Shown here: positions 51,031-62,206 of the stretch, piece by piece
How positions within the stretch are numbered: the stretch's first letter is position 1
How the letters are laid out: each line of letters begins with the position of its first letter
Assembly (NCBI GenBank): GCA_003952965.2
Contig: CM025855.1
Coordinates: 5,001-69,000 of the forward strand
Origin: Morella rubra
Lineage: Eukaryota; Streptophyta; Magnoliopsida; Fagales; Myricaceae
DNA: 64,000 nucleotides
Direction: 5' to 3'
Notes under the pieces: generated by a model
The model's database searches: none
What the model was told of the DNA's origin: nothing
The model's input: only the letters and a program-made list of their open reading frames with translations
Translations under genes and position numbers: made by a program

Positions 51031-54000
51031 CTAATTGAAAAGCTCTGCAGCCTCCTTTTTAATCATGCCCTTTATCTGTATAGAAAATTGAAGACACGAA
51101 GTTGAATCAAGTTGCCAATATGTAATCTCAAGCATTGAACTTTGGAATACAACGTGCGCAAATGGATTTTTAGATGCAACTGTTGTGTTTTCCTAGGTAA
51201 GAGAGACTTTCGTTAATAAACAAAACTAAATACAGAGCAGGTCCAGAACCACAACGACCACCATTGACTGATTCCTAGACAAAAAAAAAGCCCAACATAC
51301 AAATCAAAATGGGCTCAAGGTGTTGTCAAAGAAGCACCTTTGGGGCTTCAAGGGCATGCATGCCATGGGAACCCCGTGGGTATGCCTTGGGGCTCTCAAC
51401 GCCTTGTCACTGCTACCGAGGGCGTCCCAAGCCTAGGCTTAACCTCTATCCTCACCGGGGAGGAGTATTTTGAATAAAGTTTGAAAGGGGAAGAAACAAA
51501 TGGAAGTGACACAGAATTGAATCTCAAAAGTGACGCAACGGCCTAATAGAGGAGAGTATGCAATATGCACCTCAATTCTTCTTTCCATCGAGATCTCAGA
51601 CACCGAAAAAGGGAGTAACTATAGACTCTCAATCCTACTTTCGGTTTATAAAAATTTGTAAAATTTTTAAGATTTTAAAAGAATCGTGAATATTTATGTA
51701 GATTAGAGTTTATCGTGAATATTTATGTAGATTAGAATTTATATAAATTTTTATGTAATAGTTAGTAAATTTTTTTAAATATATTTAATTTTTATTGGAA
51801 TTAATAAAAAAGTGTTGAGAGATGATTTGATGTAATTTTTTAATAAAAAAAATTAAAAATTTGTAAAAAAGTATAAAGCGAAAAAATTTGTTAGTATTTT
51901 TTTTAATAGGTATTAGAGTTTGTGTGAAAAATTATTAAATTTTTTTATAAAAGATATTAATATTTATATAGAATTTTTTTAAAATTTTTTATATTCATTG
52001 TATACTAAAATATTTTTGCAAACCAACGTGCTCTAAACCTCCATGCACGTGACACCCACAAGAGCGCGAGGCTCCAGGATGGTTGCAAAAACACCAAACC
52101 ATCACACAATCAGGGGTGATGGAGAGCCAGCACACCAGCAATGCTTGTCCAGCGAAAAAGGCCAAAAAGGTCAACAAATGTACCGAAATATCCCATCAGA
52201 AACAGAGCCAAAAAGCTCGCAAAAACAACCAATAAATAGGTACATAACGGCGAGGAAAAAATCCGGTCTCCACAGGGTGTCAAAAGGCAACCACTTAGGT
52301 GCCAAGGGAAAGGAGGGTTCCAGAGAGAAAGTAGAGCCTCCATAGTACTGAGAGGTTGAAAAGTTTTCTTGCCCCTCCGGCCCTCCCATGGGGAAGGAGA
52401 GTTCTAGAGAGAGAGTAGATATCGAGAGGTCGAAAAAAATTTCTGCCCGTCCCCTCCTGTGTTTTGGCAGGGTAGTGAGACCTATGCCTACCCTCTTGGC
52501 TGGTGGGGGCGGATTTTGGCCCTCTTTAGTTCTCATTAGCAACCACCCTTGTGACTTGCAGAGGGCCTAAACTCACGCGCCTCCCCTAAAGGCGGTATGG
52601 ATCCATGGGTATCGCCACCTTCCGCTAAAACGCGGGAGGTGCTCCCTTTCACCTCCCGCACCGGGGAAGGACCCCCCACCACCCGGTCCCCTCCAACACA
52701 TCCAGTGGAAAGTGTCAGCTAGCGGGGAGGGGTTGGGTCCTTTTATTTTCAATTTTCGTATTAATTTTTAAATTTTATGTTTTGGTTTTCAGAATTTAAT
52801 AGAATTTTTTTTCTATGTTATTTTAGTTGTTTTTTATTTTTTAAGTTTCGGTGCATAGGTGACACGTGTTGTTATCTAATTGGCTACTATGTGACACATT
52901 AATGCCAACAAGCATTTTCTGTTATGTTCGTAATAATGGACGCACTAACTTTCTTTTCAATCAAATGATCACAAAGACTTATTTGTCAATTTTGGTATCC
53001 TAGGGATTCATTTGTCACAAACTAATACTACAAGGACCTATGTTGTAATTATGCCAAATAAATATAAAAAACACAAAATAATTTATCCAACTAAAAAGGA
53101 GAAGAAAACTACCTGCTTTTCCGAAAGTCCAACCACTTTTAGATCATCAAGCTGTGAAACAACATTTGATTTACATAAGAACGAAGTCTTCATGCTTTTG
53201 AATGAACTGTTGGAACTAACTCATTTAACAAAAACAAGAATAATAATAAAGAACTTTCTTCTTCCTACTCCAGACTTACACTCTTAAAAGGTTCTGGAGA
53301 TTCTTCACGCAGTTCAAGGATATAGGTAGCCCTCTTCTCTCCAATTCCCTAGGTAAAAAACATGCCATCAGTACTAATGGGTATGCGGTAACCAAAATAA
53401 CATTCTAAAGTCAAAAGTACTATTTACCTTTAGCCTTTTTAATTCTTCTCTGTTGATAGGACAATCGGGAAAAGAAAACAAAAAAGAAATACAACTTTTA
53501 GCGTATCGAATGGAAAATTGTCGCAAAAAAAAAAAAAAAAAATCTGATAGTGTGTATCAAGAAAATTTCATATAACACTGTAAAAGGATATTAGAAGTAA
53601 ATGCTCAAGTCAGTTTGCCAGTAGATAATTGGATCTGTTATTTTGTAATGTTGCTTATGATGACATTAGATCCACAGCCGATCGACTCTCTAGGAATGTA
53701 TGATTTTTCTGATTTATAATATTAACAACTTATTCTCTAGGGTGCCCTACGTGCTTTTGTAGGTAATTATAAAGATAAACAAACACTCCACATTTGTGTT
53801 ACAGGACATAAAACCTAATGTTATAGACGAAAGAAAAAGGCTTCACAAACGGATTTCCTTCATGAAAGAGTATAAAATTCTTCATAAAGAACTTCACATC
53901 CAGTGAAAGGACTTTCAAAAATATTGAAAGTATAATTATAAACTATCACTCATTTGAAAATACAGTGCATAAAACACAAAATTGTACCTGTCAGCTGTGT

Positions 54001-57000
54001 TTAGAAACCTTAGATATTCTTGAACAAGAGAGTTCTGCAATGCAAACTTCAATATGAGGGTTGTAATGTGAATGTCAAGTGTCAAGTGTCAAGTGTCAAG
54101 TGATGATGAACCAAGTGCATTGGAGAAATGGATAGATCTAACCTTCATTCCAGAACTGCGCATACTTAATGTTTCCCAAGGACTATTGAGATTTGCAATC
54201 TCCCTTCTATCATTCACTATACTCCGATCTATTGTTGGTGTTTTGGGTTCTGCAGTCTCAGTACGCACTTGACTATATGATGAAGCATCATTCTCTTCAG
54301 GCAACTTTATGCGTAATGGAGGCGGCGAAGAACAAAGTGATTTCAGGTTGCTCGATAACTCTCGGAGTCTTGCACTTATTGGTGGCGAACCACCTTTACT
54401 TACCAATAAACTTCGGTTTTCCTTATCTGTTCTACAACCTGTAATATACATAACAATACATGGATACCTATCTCATGGCTAGCAAATCAGCATTTAAAGA
54501 TCACATTTACATGCTACCAACCTTCTTTAGCAAAAGATACAGCATTTTTACTGCTAGCACAAAGAGTAATTTGCTCATGAAGGTCCCCACCAGGAAGAGA
54601 AACCTGACTAGGCAGAAAAACAACGTAGAATACAAAAAACAAATTTATTGTTCAAATTAAGCCATGTTTTCAGACCATATGTAGTATGGCTGTTTCTACT
54701 CCACTGGGAGATGGTAATGAGGAAGTTTCCTGTGATGTCTTAAAGAGTTAAGGGTAACAATAAATAAAATAATATTCGTGGCAAGATTGTCTTGACACTA
54801 GGACACCAACTTAATTCTCTTTGCCTTTCCTAGACAGATTTTAATGACCTACTTCACATACTTGAAAGACTGTAATGTACAGAACTAGGACATTAAATTA
54901 CCAATGAGAAAAAAAATTACCACTTCTGAGAGCACTTCTAAATTCATCCCATTTGAAATGAGCTTTACCTGCAAAAAAATCATTTTGAAATCTAAATGAA
55001 AAACAAATTATATTCAGGAAGCTCATTAGATATCAACTACATTCTTTCTAAAAATCACAAAAGCCAAATAAAATCTTCCAGAAAATCTTACCTCTTCCTG
55101 CTCCTCCAAAGGTCCAGGGGTTGAATGGACAGCAGCTGAGGTACTTGCCTGCAATGAAGCCTGTGAGGCTTATTTTCAACTTGAACCATCTCTTTTCAAA
55201 GTTTCTGGACCTCATCATTGTAAAAAACATTTATTGCTTGTGCTGATATACATGTGTCGGATAATACATCCTTTTCCTAACATACATTTGTCAGATAGAC
55301 CATATATTCCTTAAATGTGGAACTGAGATAAATTGTAGGCTTCCAATCGTAACAATCCAATGAATAACCAGGTTCAGAGTGATAACCTTGTCTTTAGACA
55401 CTTGCTCTGATTCTAACTAGAAAAGGTTTGGGCAATCCTAGCAATTCAGTCCCAACAGCTGAGGTGGCGCAATAATAGGTGGCAGAGATAAGAACACAAG
55501 CAGTGGGAGATCCTATGGTATATTCAGGTATTTGTGAGGCACATAGCCCAATTGAAAATGCATCGTAAAACTAACTGGCAGGGACTTCCAACTGGGTGCT
55601 GGAACAAGCAAAAAAACCAAAGCACTAGCACACTCCAACAAGAATACAGGCACTACTTTCTAAGATATAATAGCAACAACATAGTGTGTAATGAGGTTCT
55701 TTACAACCAAAGTAAGAACAGAATCAGGGGTTCAAAGGTTGACCAAGAAACAATATTTTTTCTAAGTGCATTAAACTTAACTTGGGGAAGAATTTGTAGG
55801 AAATCAAATTGAAAAGTCAACAGAACTGTGATTACATGATACTCAATACAAAGGAGAAAAGGAGTACCTTCTTAGATTTGGTCTGAAGAGTAGCTTCATC
55901 AAATAGTTTCCTTCAAATGAAAAATAAATAAATAAATACATACTTTGATTCCACCTTTGTATCTATTCACAGAGAAGAAACAGAATCCTGTTTCAACTTA
56001 TCGTATACATACCTTTCTTTCAGTGGGGAAACCATACCATTGGCTTTCTTTTGGGAATTACGCATTTGTTGAGTGGTACGTTCTTTCACAGTAGTGGAAA
56101 CACTTCCATGTTGTAAGCTCTTATGTGAACAAGGCATAGATGGTCTTGTTGAGCTTTTGGCGGAGCTCGCAACAGCTCGATTGATGCCTTGACAAGACCG
56201 AGATGCTAAGCTTATCATGTAAGCAGAATCTTGGCAAAAAGATGGGTTCTACACAAAATGAAGTAATTAATTAAAAGCCATTTCAGAAATCTATAAACCA
56301 AACAGCATCATGTAGAGTGGAAACTAAAAGCATTACCAAACAGGTGATCATCAAAATTTTACTTATCCCACCCAAAGAATCTTTCAACATGTGAGTAAGT
56401 TTGCTCTCCCGAAAAGGCACATGGCTTCCATTGGCATTGAGCGAATATACAACCTTATATAAGGCATATATGGACTTATTAATTTTGGTACTCTCAACAA
56501 GATCAACACCATCAGCACCTGTTCTTCTGGTATCCTTATAACCTGAAAAAGGCAGCAAAGTATAAACCGGGAGTAAGATATCACACAACTGACATTGTTG
56601 ACAAAATACTGAATATATATAATCTTCAAGAATGCGACTAGAAACACCTGCCAGGTCAACAAAATTCATCTTGCCCACAAGACAATCATCCACATTTTCA
56701 CTGGGAGTGATTACATGTATCATTAATCCCCGGTGACTCTTTTGAGTATGTTTGGTTGCTATCTTTTGACCTGATTTATGTGAACCAAACCCGCCAAAAT
56801 ATAATCTGGAAAATTCTTCAAGGGATTTTACAGGAACCTGGGAAAAATTAAGAAAAATATGTATAGCTCAAAGAGTGTACCACAAAAGTCTATCCTTACA
56901 GTATTCTATAATACAATAAATTGAAAAACAAACGTTAACTTGCCTGAGAAAGTCCTTTATGTTGGATTTTCCCTTTATCTTCCAAAACAGAAACAGCTGG

Positions 57001-57892
57001 CCGGTTTCGATCCAAAAGATCATAAACATGCTCCTGGTAAACCTCATAGGAAGATATAATAATCGACTTTCCAAGTTGCTCAGCCATTGAAAGGATTTCA
57101 GCCATGGCTAGTGGAGCCAAACCTAGTTTCCCATTGGAGCCCTTAAAAGAGTATAGTACATAAATATGGCAACCATATATCAAGAAACACGATCTATAGT
57201 AAATAACATGAAAACCTAGGCACAAAAAAGAGAATATTAGGGAAGAAAAAACCCACCTGAATTAGAGAAGTTTTTCCACTACCTCTTGCTCCGCAAGCAA
57301 TAATAGTAGGATTACATCCCTCAAAAACCCCTGATATTAAAGGCTTGATCTCTCTCAAGAATATCAAATGGTTGTCTTCGTTTCCCCCATAACAATAATC
57401 AACTTCGTTATATTCTTTACGACTGCAAGAGACAAAACGCACTCATCTTACCCAAAACAAAATAACACAACCCTACCGTTAAGTTCAACTTGAACACTGG
57501 AAATCCATGCCGTTTGCAATATTTAAAAGCTCAATTCAACTAAACCAAACCAATAATGAATAGTTTTGTTTGACAAAGATCCTCTACACAAAACATGAAT
57601 CAAGAATCAAACACATATAATTTCCCCGGACTATGTCCAAAAGCATCAGAACCCTAACTCCGGAATACCCCAGAGAGTAGTAGTATTACCTTCCCGATTG
57701 GTCTGGGAAGGAAATCGTAACGCTCTCAGAAGCCTCTCCTCTGGGCTTGTTGACAGAGATCCACGGAGACGTCGAACACCCGGAGTTTGCCGGAATCTCA
57801 GCTTCGGTATCCGTGACCCCGCGGATTTTGGCTATGACTCGAACCTTTCGATACGTGGTGACCTTGCTGCGATCCGATGGAGTCGAAGCCAT
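51031..57892 (-). CDS. KIN10C: Kinesin-like protein KIN-10C type (NOD/Kid-like)
   Basis: Sixteen minus-strand exons: 57892-57690, 57422-57257, 57141-56944, 56837-56648, 56542-56337, 56248-56013, 55910-55868, 55148-55092, 54968-54921, 54603-54522, 54438-54143, 54034-53988, 53449-53428, 53348-53280, 53151-53113, 51075-51031; 648 aa, close to Arabidopsis At5g23910. The N-terminal kinesin motor has P-loop GARGSGKTS, switch II DLAGYKD instead of DLAGSE, and INKSIYALYKVVYSLN ... HVPFRESKLTHMLKDSLGG. Switch I appears as TKHTQKSHRG instead of NxxSSRSH. A Ser/Thr-rich middle follows, and a C-terminal helix-hairpin-helix (GIGEKRATYILELREESPEP, DDLKVVGLSEKQIKGM), as in chromosome-binding Kid/KIF22. Role in chromosome or microtubule organisation is inferred. 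Intron 3 uses a GC donor. The last intron (2.04 kb) is filled with repeats. Confidence 0.92.
51185..51310 (-). mobile_element. LINE 3'-UTR-like fragment in the last KIN-10C intron
   Basis: Read on the minus strand it has GGTTCTGGACCTGCTCTG, then TATTTAGTTTTGTTTATTAA and CGAAAG, like the T/G-rich 3' UTRs of plant LINEs. No coding part and no A-tail, so identity is tentative. Confidence 0.35.
51684..51741. repeat. 29-bp tandem duplication
   Basis: TCGTGAATATTTATGTAGAT with its next nine bases is repeated head to tail at 51684 and 51713 with one difference, in a very AT-rich tract (51640-52020) of the KIN-10C last intron. Confidence 0.9.
52020..53060. repeat. Composite repeat region in the last KIN-10C intron
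   Basis: A GC-rich block (52020-52730) has two related units, AAGGAGGGTTCCAGAGAGAA... (52309) and GAAGGAGAGTTCTAGAGAGA... (52393), and a perfect 9-bp hairpin (GCGGGAGGT 52632-52640, ACCTCCCGC 52651-52659). AT-rich sequence follows with GGATTCATTTGTCAC and AAGGACCTATGTTGTAATT, phrases seen in plant dispersed repeats. Family not identified. Its composition contrasts sharply with the exons on each side. Confidence 0.5.
54074..54101. repeat. (GTCAAGT)4 heptamer repeat
   Basis: Four exact heptamers in the 108-bp KIN-10C intron between exons 11 and 12. Confidence 0.95.
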
Positions 57893-58818
57893 GGAATTAG
57901 TGAAGGATTCTGAATAAAAAAGTAGAAAAGAGAAGGGCCGAAATTTTGAAAAATTGCAAATGAGAGAACTGAGAGCCGGAGAGAGGACGTTGAGAAGGAG
58001 ACGTACATTTGTCTAGGAATGGAGTAGCCGTTGGGGGTATTTGGGTTTTCAAAATTTCGGCTGACCTGGCGCTCTTGACGCTCAAAATGCAAAGAGGAAT
58101 AAATGGAGTATGGACCACACGCCAGACTCGCAGGCTCTTATAGTATTCCTCGACACGCCCCTGATATGCAGTTGTTGTTTGAAAAATAAAAAAATTTCGC
58201 CGTTCCAAAATTTTAATTATAAAATAATTTCTCATATATTTGTTATAATAAATATTAAAAATTTTACTTTTTATTCTAAATATTAAAATATTTACTTAAA
58301 TAATCTTTTTTCATTTTTCATATTCTCATAAAATTTATTTTTTATTATTTTCAAAATCTAATAAAAATTTAAGAAATATTTGAAATCACAAATTTTAAAC
58401 TTCTAAAATTTTAGTTTCAATAAATAATTATATAAATTTTTTTTTACTTATTAAATTATTACTTTTCTTCCAAAATAAATATAAAAAATTTATTCAAATT
58501 ATCAAACGCTATCTTAATATCTTAAAAAAATATTTTTAATTTTAATTTAAAAACGCCACCAAAAAATAAGATCAATCAAATGGCATCCATTTGGTCGGCA
58601 GTTAGTAAATTTTAAAGGGAAAAAAGAAATTTGTTTTCTCTGCTGTGACTGACAGGTCATTCAGAAAAAAAAAAAAAAAAACCTGACAGGTCAGCTTTCA
58701 AACGCATGGACCAAATTTAGGTCACTTTTCCTTTTCCTGTCTGGAACTTTCTGAGCAATCGAACGGAGGGCAAGCAAACTACACGTCTCTTGAGTGATTG
58801 ACTCTTGAGCCGCAGCCA
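57893..58818. promoter_or_regulatory. Divergent promoter region, KIN-10C and CHCH genes
   Basis: 926 bp between opposite start codons. The centre (58200-58560) is extremely AT-rich with AAATTTT and AATATTTA repeats. No repeat family or TATA box can be singled out. Confidence 0.5.
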
Positions 58819-59025
58819 ATGGATGAGAAGGCAGAAAGCAATTCACGGAACAAGAAGATGTCACCCTGTGATGTTGAGGCGTTAAAGAAATGCTTGGACG
58901 AGAACAAGGGGGACTATGTGAAATGCCGATATCAAATAGAGGCTTTCAAGTCCTCGTGTTCACTAAAGAATCCAAGACCGTCTCATGAATCTGCACCACA
59001 GGCCCACAGCTCAAAACGGATGTGA
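58819..59025 (+). CDS. Small CHCH/Cox19-like protein
   Basis: Single-exon, 68 aa. Four cysteines, C17, C25, C36 and C47, lie in two predicted helices (CDVEALKKC and CRYQIEAFKSSC), with spacing x7, x10, x10. The composition and Cys layout match small coiled-coil-helix proteins of the mitochondrial intermembrane space that are oxidised by MIA40; Arabidopsis At1g02160 is annotated as a Cox19-family CHCH protein and seems the likely relative. A role in respiratory-complex assembly is inferred. Basic, Ser-rich tail. ATG at 58819 chosen as the first in frame; the upstream TTG is ignored. AT-rich 3' flank to about 59830 has no other gene. Confidence 0.75.
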   Translation: MDEKAESNSRNKKMSPCDVEALKKCLDENKGDYVKCRYQIEAFKSSCSLKNPRPSHESAPQAHSSKRM

Positions 59026-60031
59026 TCTCTGGCCTCCGACAATCGAAATTGTTGATTTTTATCATATTCCCATCTGGGTATTTGATTTTGCAAGTTCTTA
59101 AAAGTTCTGTTGCTGATTCTTTCACGCTAGTTCTGGGCTTTTTTTTGGTTTAGAATTTTTTCACTTTGACCTGAGAATTACCTTGGAATAAGTTTTGAAG
59201 GCCAAACTGTGAAGTCGGAATCGAAAGCGAGTCAAGTTTATGGTTGCTTTGTATTTATTTATTTATTTATCTTGGGAATGAGATGTCTAATGTTAGCGCA
59301 GTTTAGATTTACACTTGCTGGGTCGGAAAATTGTACTCGTTGCTTTTTTCTTTTTCTTTTTGAGCATTGTGCTCTTGACGCTGTTACCGATGATGCTCCT
59401 CTTTGTATGATGTGAGAGTATGTTGAAAAGAAAATGCAGTGGGGCTAAAAACTTTTCTAGTTTAAGCTTAAGCTTAATGGATTGGGTTTGCAATTATTGC
59501 TGTTAATTTTCAGGGCTCTTCAAACCAGATCAGTATCCCAATTACTCGCTTTCTGAAATATGTAAACATTTTACTATTTGGTTATAAACGCAGACTTATT
59601 ATGTGGAGGCTAGGCGCTGCGTGTGCTCTACCTTTTAATGTACTTTCTTTTCGATCGTCCTTTCTTGCATGTGCTTCTTCGTCTGTAAAGTTCCTTTTTG
59701 ACTCGGTTCAAATGACCAGTTTTTTAGGGGAGAAAATAGACTCTGTATATGCTAATTCCAGAAAGGTAACCATCAGTTTCGAAAACAGCCCAGAAACCAT
59801 CAGAAATTTTGAAAATCCCTAGTACTGACAGATCTTCATATTGGAATCCTCCGTTCACAATGTTCAGAGGGTTGATAATTAATTTCTCCATCTATAGTGG
59901 TATTATTAAGCATCTTAGGCTCAAGAGGCGAATATAGATTAATCATAGAAGAAGGTAAATTAGTTAAAAATTGGAAGGCCTCCTTCAGGAGGGAGAGAGG
60001 CAGGTCGATGGAGACTTGCTCGTGAGTCCCT
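59026..60031. other. Convergent intergenic region between the CHCH and P4H-like genes
   Basis: Open frames at 59209-59415 and 59601-59822 have no family resemblance. Probably both 3' UTRs (the P4H-like one from the right). Direct TTTATTTATTTATTTAT near 59255. Confidence 0.55.
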
Positions 60032-62206
60032 TTAGCATGCATTACAGCTCCTCCTACATGTTCCATAGTAATCAGGAGAACCAATCATGAACACAGGATT
60101 TCTTTGACATTCCCCAAAGGCAGCCCACCTGGGACAATTTTCATCTTCATCCGTGCATCCAGCGCCATCTGAACCATCGGATTCAGATGTTTCTTTTTCC
60201 CTGCTACGGGATCTGATGTAGAAGAATTTGGTGGCGTACCACATCTCTCCCTTAAGGATAGGGCATCTAGCATGGTAGCTACTCTTGTCAGGAGACGCAT
60301 TTGGATGGAGACTGAAAAACAGAATAGCATTCCCTTTGATGGGTCTCCGGACGCTACTATGACTCGGACAATCAGACCAAATCTTGCTCGTCTGCTGATG
60401 CAGCTATAAAACAGTGGTTAATGAACAGCTGAATTCATAACCTAGGAATGATAATTACAAGAACTTCTGATATTATTTAGCCCTCACCTCTGACTCAGGA
60501 AAGAGAATCTCACCGCCCTGACTTGCATTGGAGAGGTACAAGACAACGATTGCCATCAAAGGCTGGGTTAGTTCCAATGTGGATCGGTTAACAAAATACT
60601 CATAGTGCTGTCCAACCTCCTCAAGCCCACAATGCATAACCTGTAAAGGCCTGCTGTTCTCTGAAGGATAGTGAACATCAAATAATATAGAGAAAGCATC
60701 ACATCAGACAGGTATATCACTAACAAGACAGGTGTTTTAGAGAAACAAGGACAATGGACAATGAATCAGGACTGAGATACCTTTGGGAAGGAAAGTCCAA
60801 GCTGAAACTCTTTCCTCAATCCTTGTAACTACATCATCCTAGAAATCAAGAATATGGTCATTAAGTGAAACAAATTCCGTAACCTCCTGTCATGGCATGC
60901 CTAGAGTACGTAGAAAGCAATCATCTTAACAGTGGGAACACATGGAAACTCACTTCTATGTTTAAAGCAATTTCTGAACTTGAAAGCAGCCTGTTCGTGA
61001 CAACATGCACTGAATTGTCTTCACTGCCCAAAACTTTTTCTTTCACTCCATACGCCTAGGTACAAAACATACTTCAAAACACAAGCATAATGGTCAAAAT
61101 GCTGAAAGTGGAAAGACAAGGATATACCAGAGAAATAAGGTGGTCACACTCCTTGTCTGATAGAAAACCCATATATAAGAAAACCCTATCACAAGAAAGA
61201 GAGAATCAGATTTTCAACATAATGTTACCTTCAAATTAATTGTTCCCCTAAAAAGAATAGTGAAGATTCATATGATTACCCCTCTTGAGCCAAAAAAAGA
61301 AAGAAACTAGTCTCTGTTCATTGCACACTTGCAGCTTATCAACAGCATTATCGATACAAACCATACCATCTGCCATTATAAAACCAAAAAGGGATAAACA
61401 ACGGTGTTCATCAAAGTACATGACCTTGGTTGCGAAGACAATTGTACAACCCGTGATGGGTCGATTCTGTTGGAGTCAGCAGAGCGTCCCAATTTCACGA
61501 GAGTTTCCCGGTTGGCCTCCTCATTCCTTAACTCCTTCTGGATGCTGAATCAAATGGTGGCAAAGAATAAGAAAATTCATGGTTAAAACAGCAAAAAGAT
61601 CACCAAATGAGTAACAACACTGTGAAGCTCATTGAGAGGCATTATTTTCACAATAATCGACAACCTCTTATCAGTCGGGAAAAATTTGTTTAGCAAGTAT
61701 AACAAATGCATCCCAAAACGAATTGACATTATTGGTATTCCTCCTACAATTAAGCAATTCAACCAAAGAAATCGAAAAAGTGAATATCCAATTAATTGAT
61801 CTGCCAAGACGCAGATATCCACGATGAAAGCCTGCACATATACGACACATAGAAACATCTATTCACACAAGTAGCATTTTAGCGAAAGCACAGAGCAAGA
61901 ACAAGATGAGCATGAGAAAAACCCACATATATGCAAAGAACAGTGGGGTTCTTCCAATACCCAGATTAAGAACATCATCAGTTCCCAATTTCACCCAGAA
62001 TTTCAAGGCTCTGAATACTGGAATAATAATCAACAATTCCCGGAACGGCAAAAACTTGCACATACTTGCAAACATAGCCAAAATATGAGAAAAAATCACT
62101 AGTAACTGCAATGCAACATTTTCAGACGGGTTTTTAACCTTTCTGCGAAGCAGCTCGGGACAGAAGATGCAAACACCAGAAGAAGAACTGAGAAAAGGGA
62201 TGCCAT
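60032..62206 (-). CDS. Prolyl 4-hydroxylase homologue with ShKT domain, P4H12-like, altered active site
   Basis: Seven minus-strand exons: 62206-62139, 61544-61425, 61185-61128, 61055-60954, 60838-60781, 60660-60488, 60403-60032; 316 aa. Signal peptide MASLFSVLLLVFASSVPSCF, then PSRVVQLSSQPRVFLYMGFL and SDKECDHLISL, as in plant P4Hs. The dioxygenase domain spans about 60-255, and a C-terminal ShKT domain has six Cys (GCTDEDENCPRWAAFGEC ... CRRSCNAC). Active P4Hs use HxD, a distal His and a Lys ten residues later. Here the motif is H154-Y-E156, the His is H237 (YHARCPI), and the Lys position is M247 (KGEMW). The usual RTSSGMFL block is also lost. Secretory-pathway (ER/Golgi) location is likely from the signal peptide, but hydroxylase activity is doubtful. 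The conserved frame and intact splice sites argue for a maintained gene. P4H12 assignment is inference. Confidence 0.9.

Noticed and set aside
52020-52730. Helitron end based on the GC hairpin
   Set aside because: No CTRR terminus follows the hairpin and no TC start was found.
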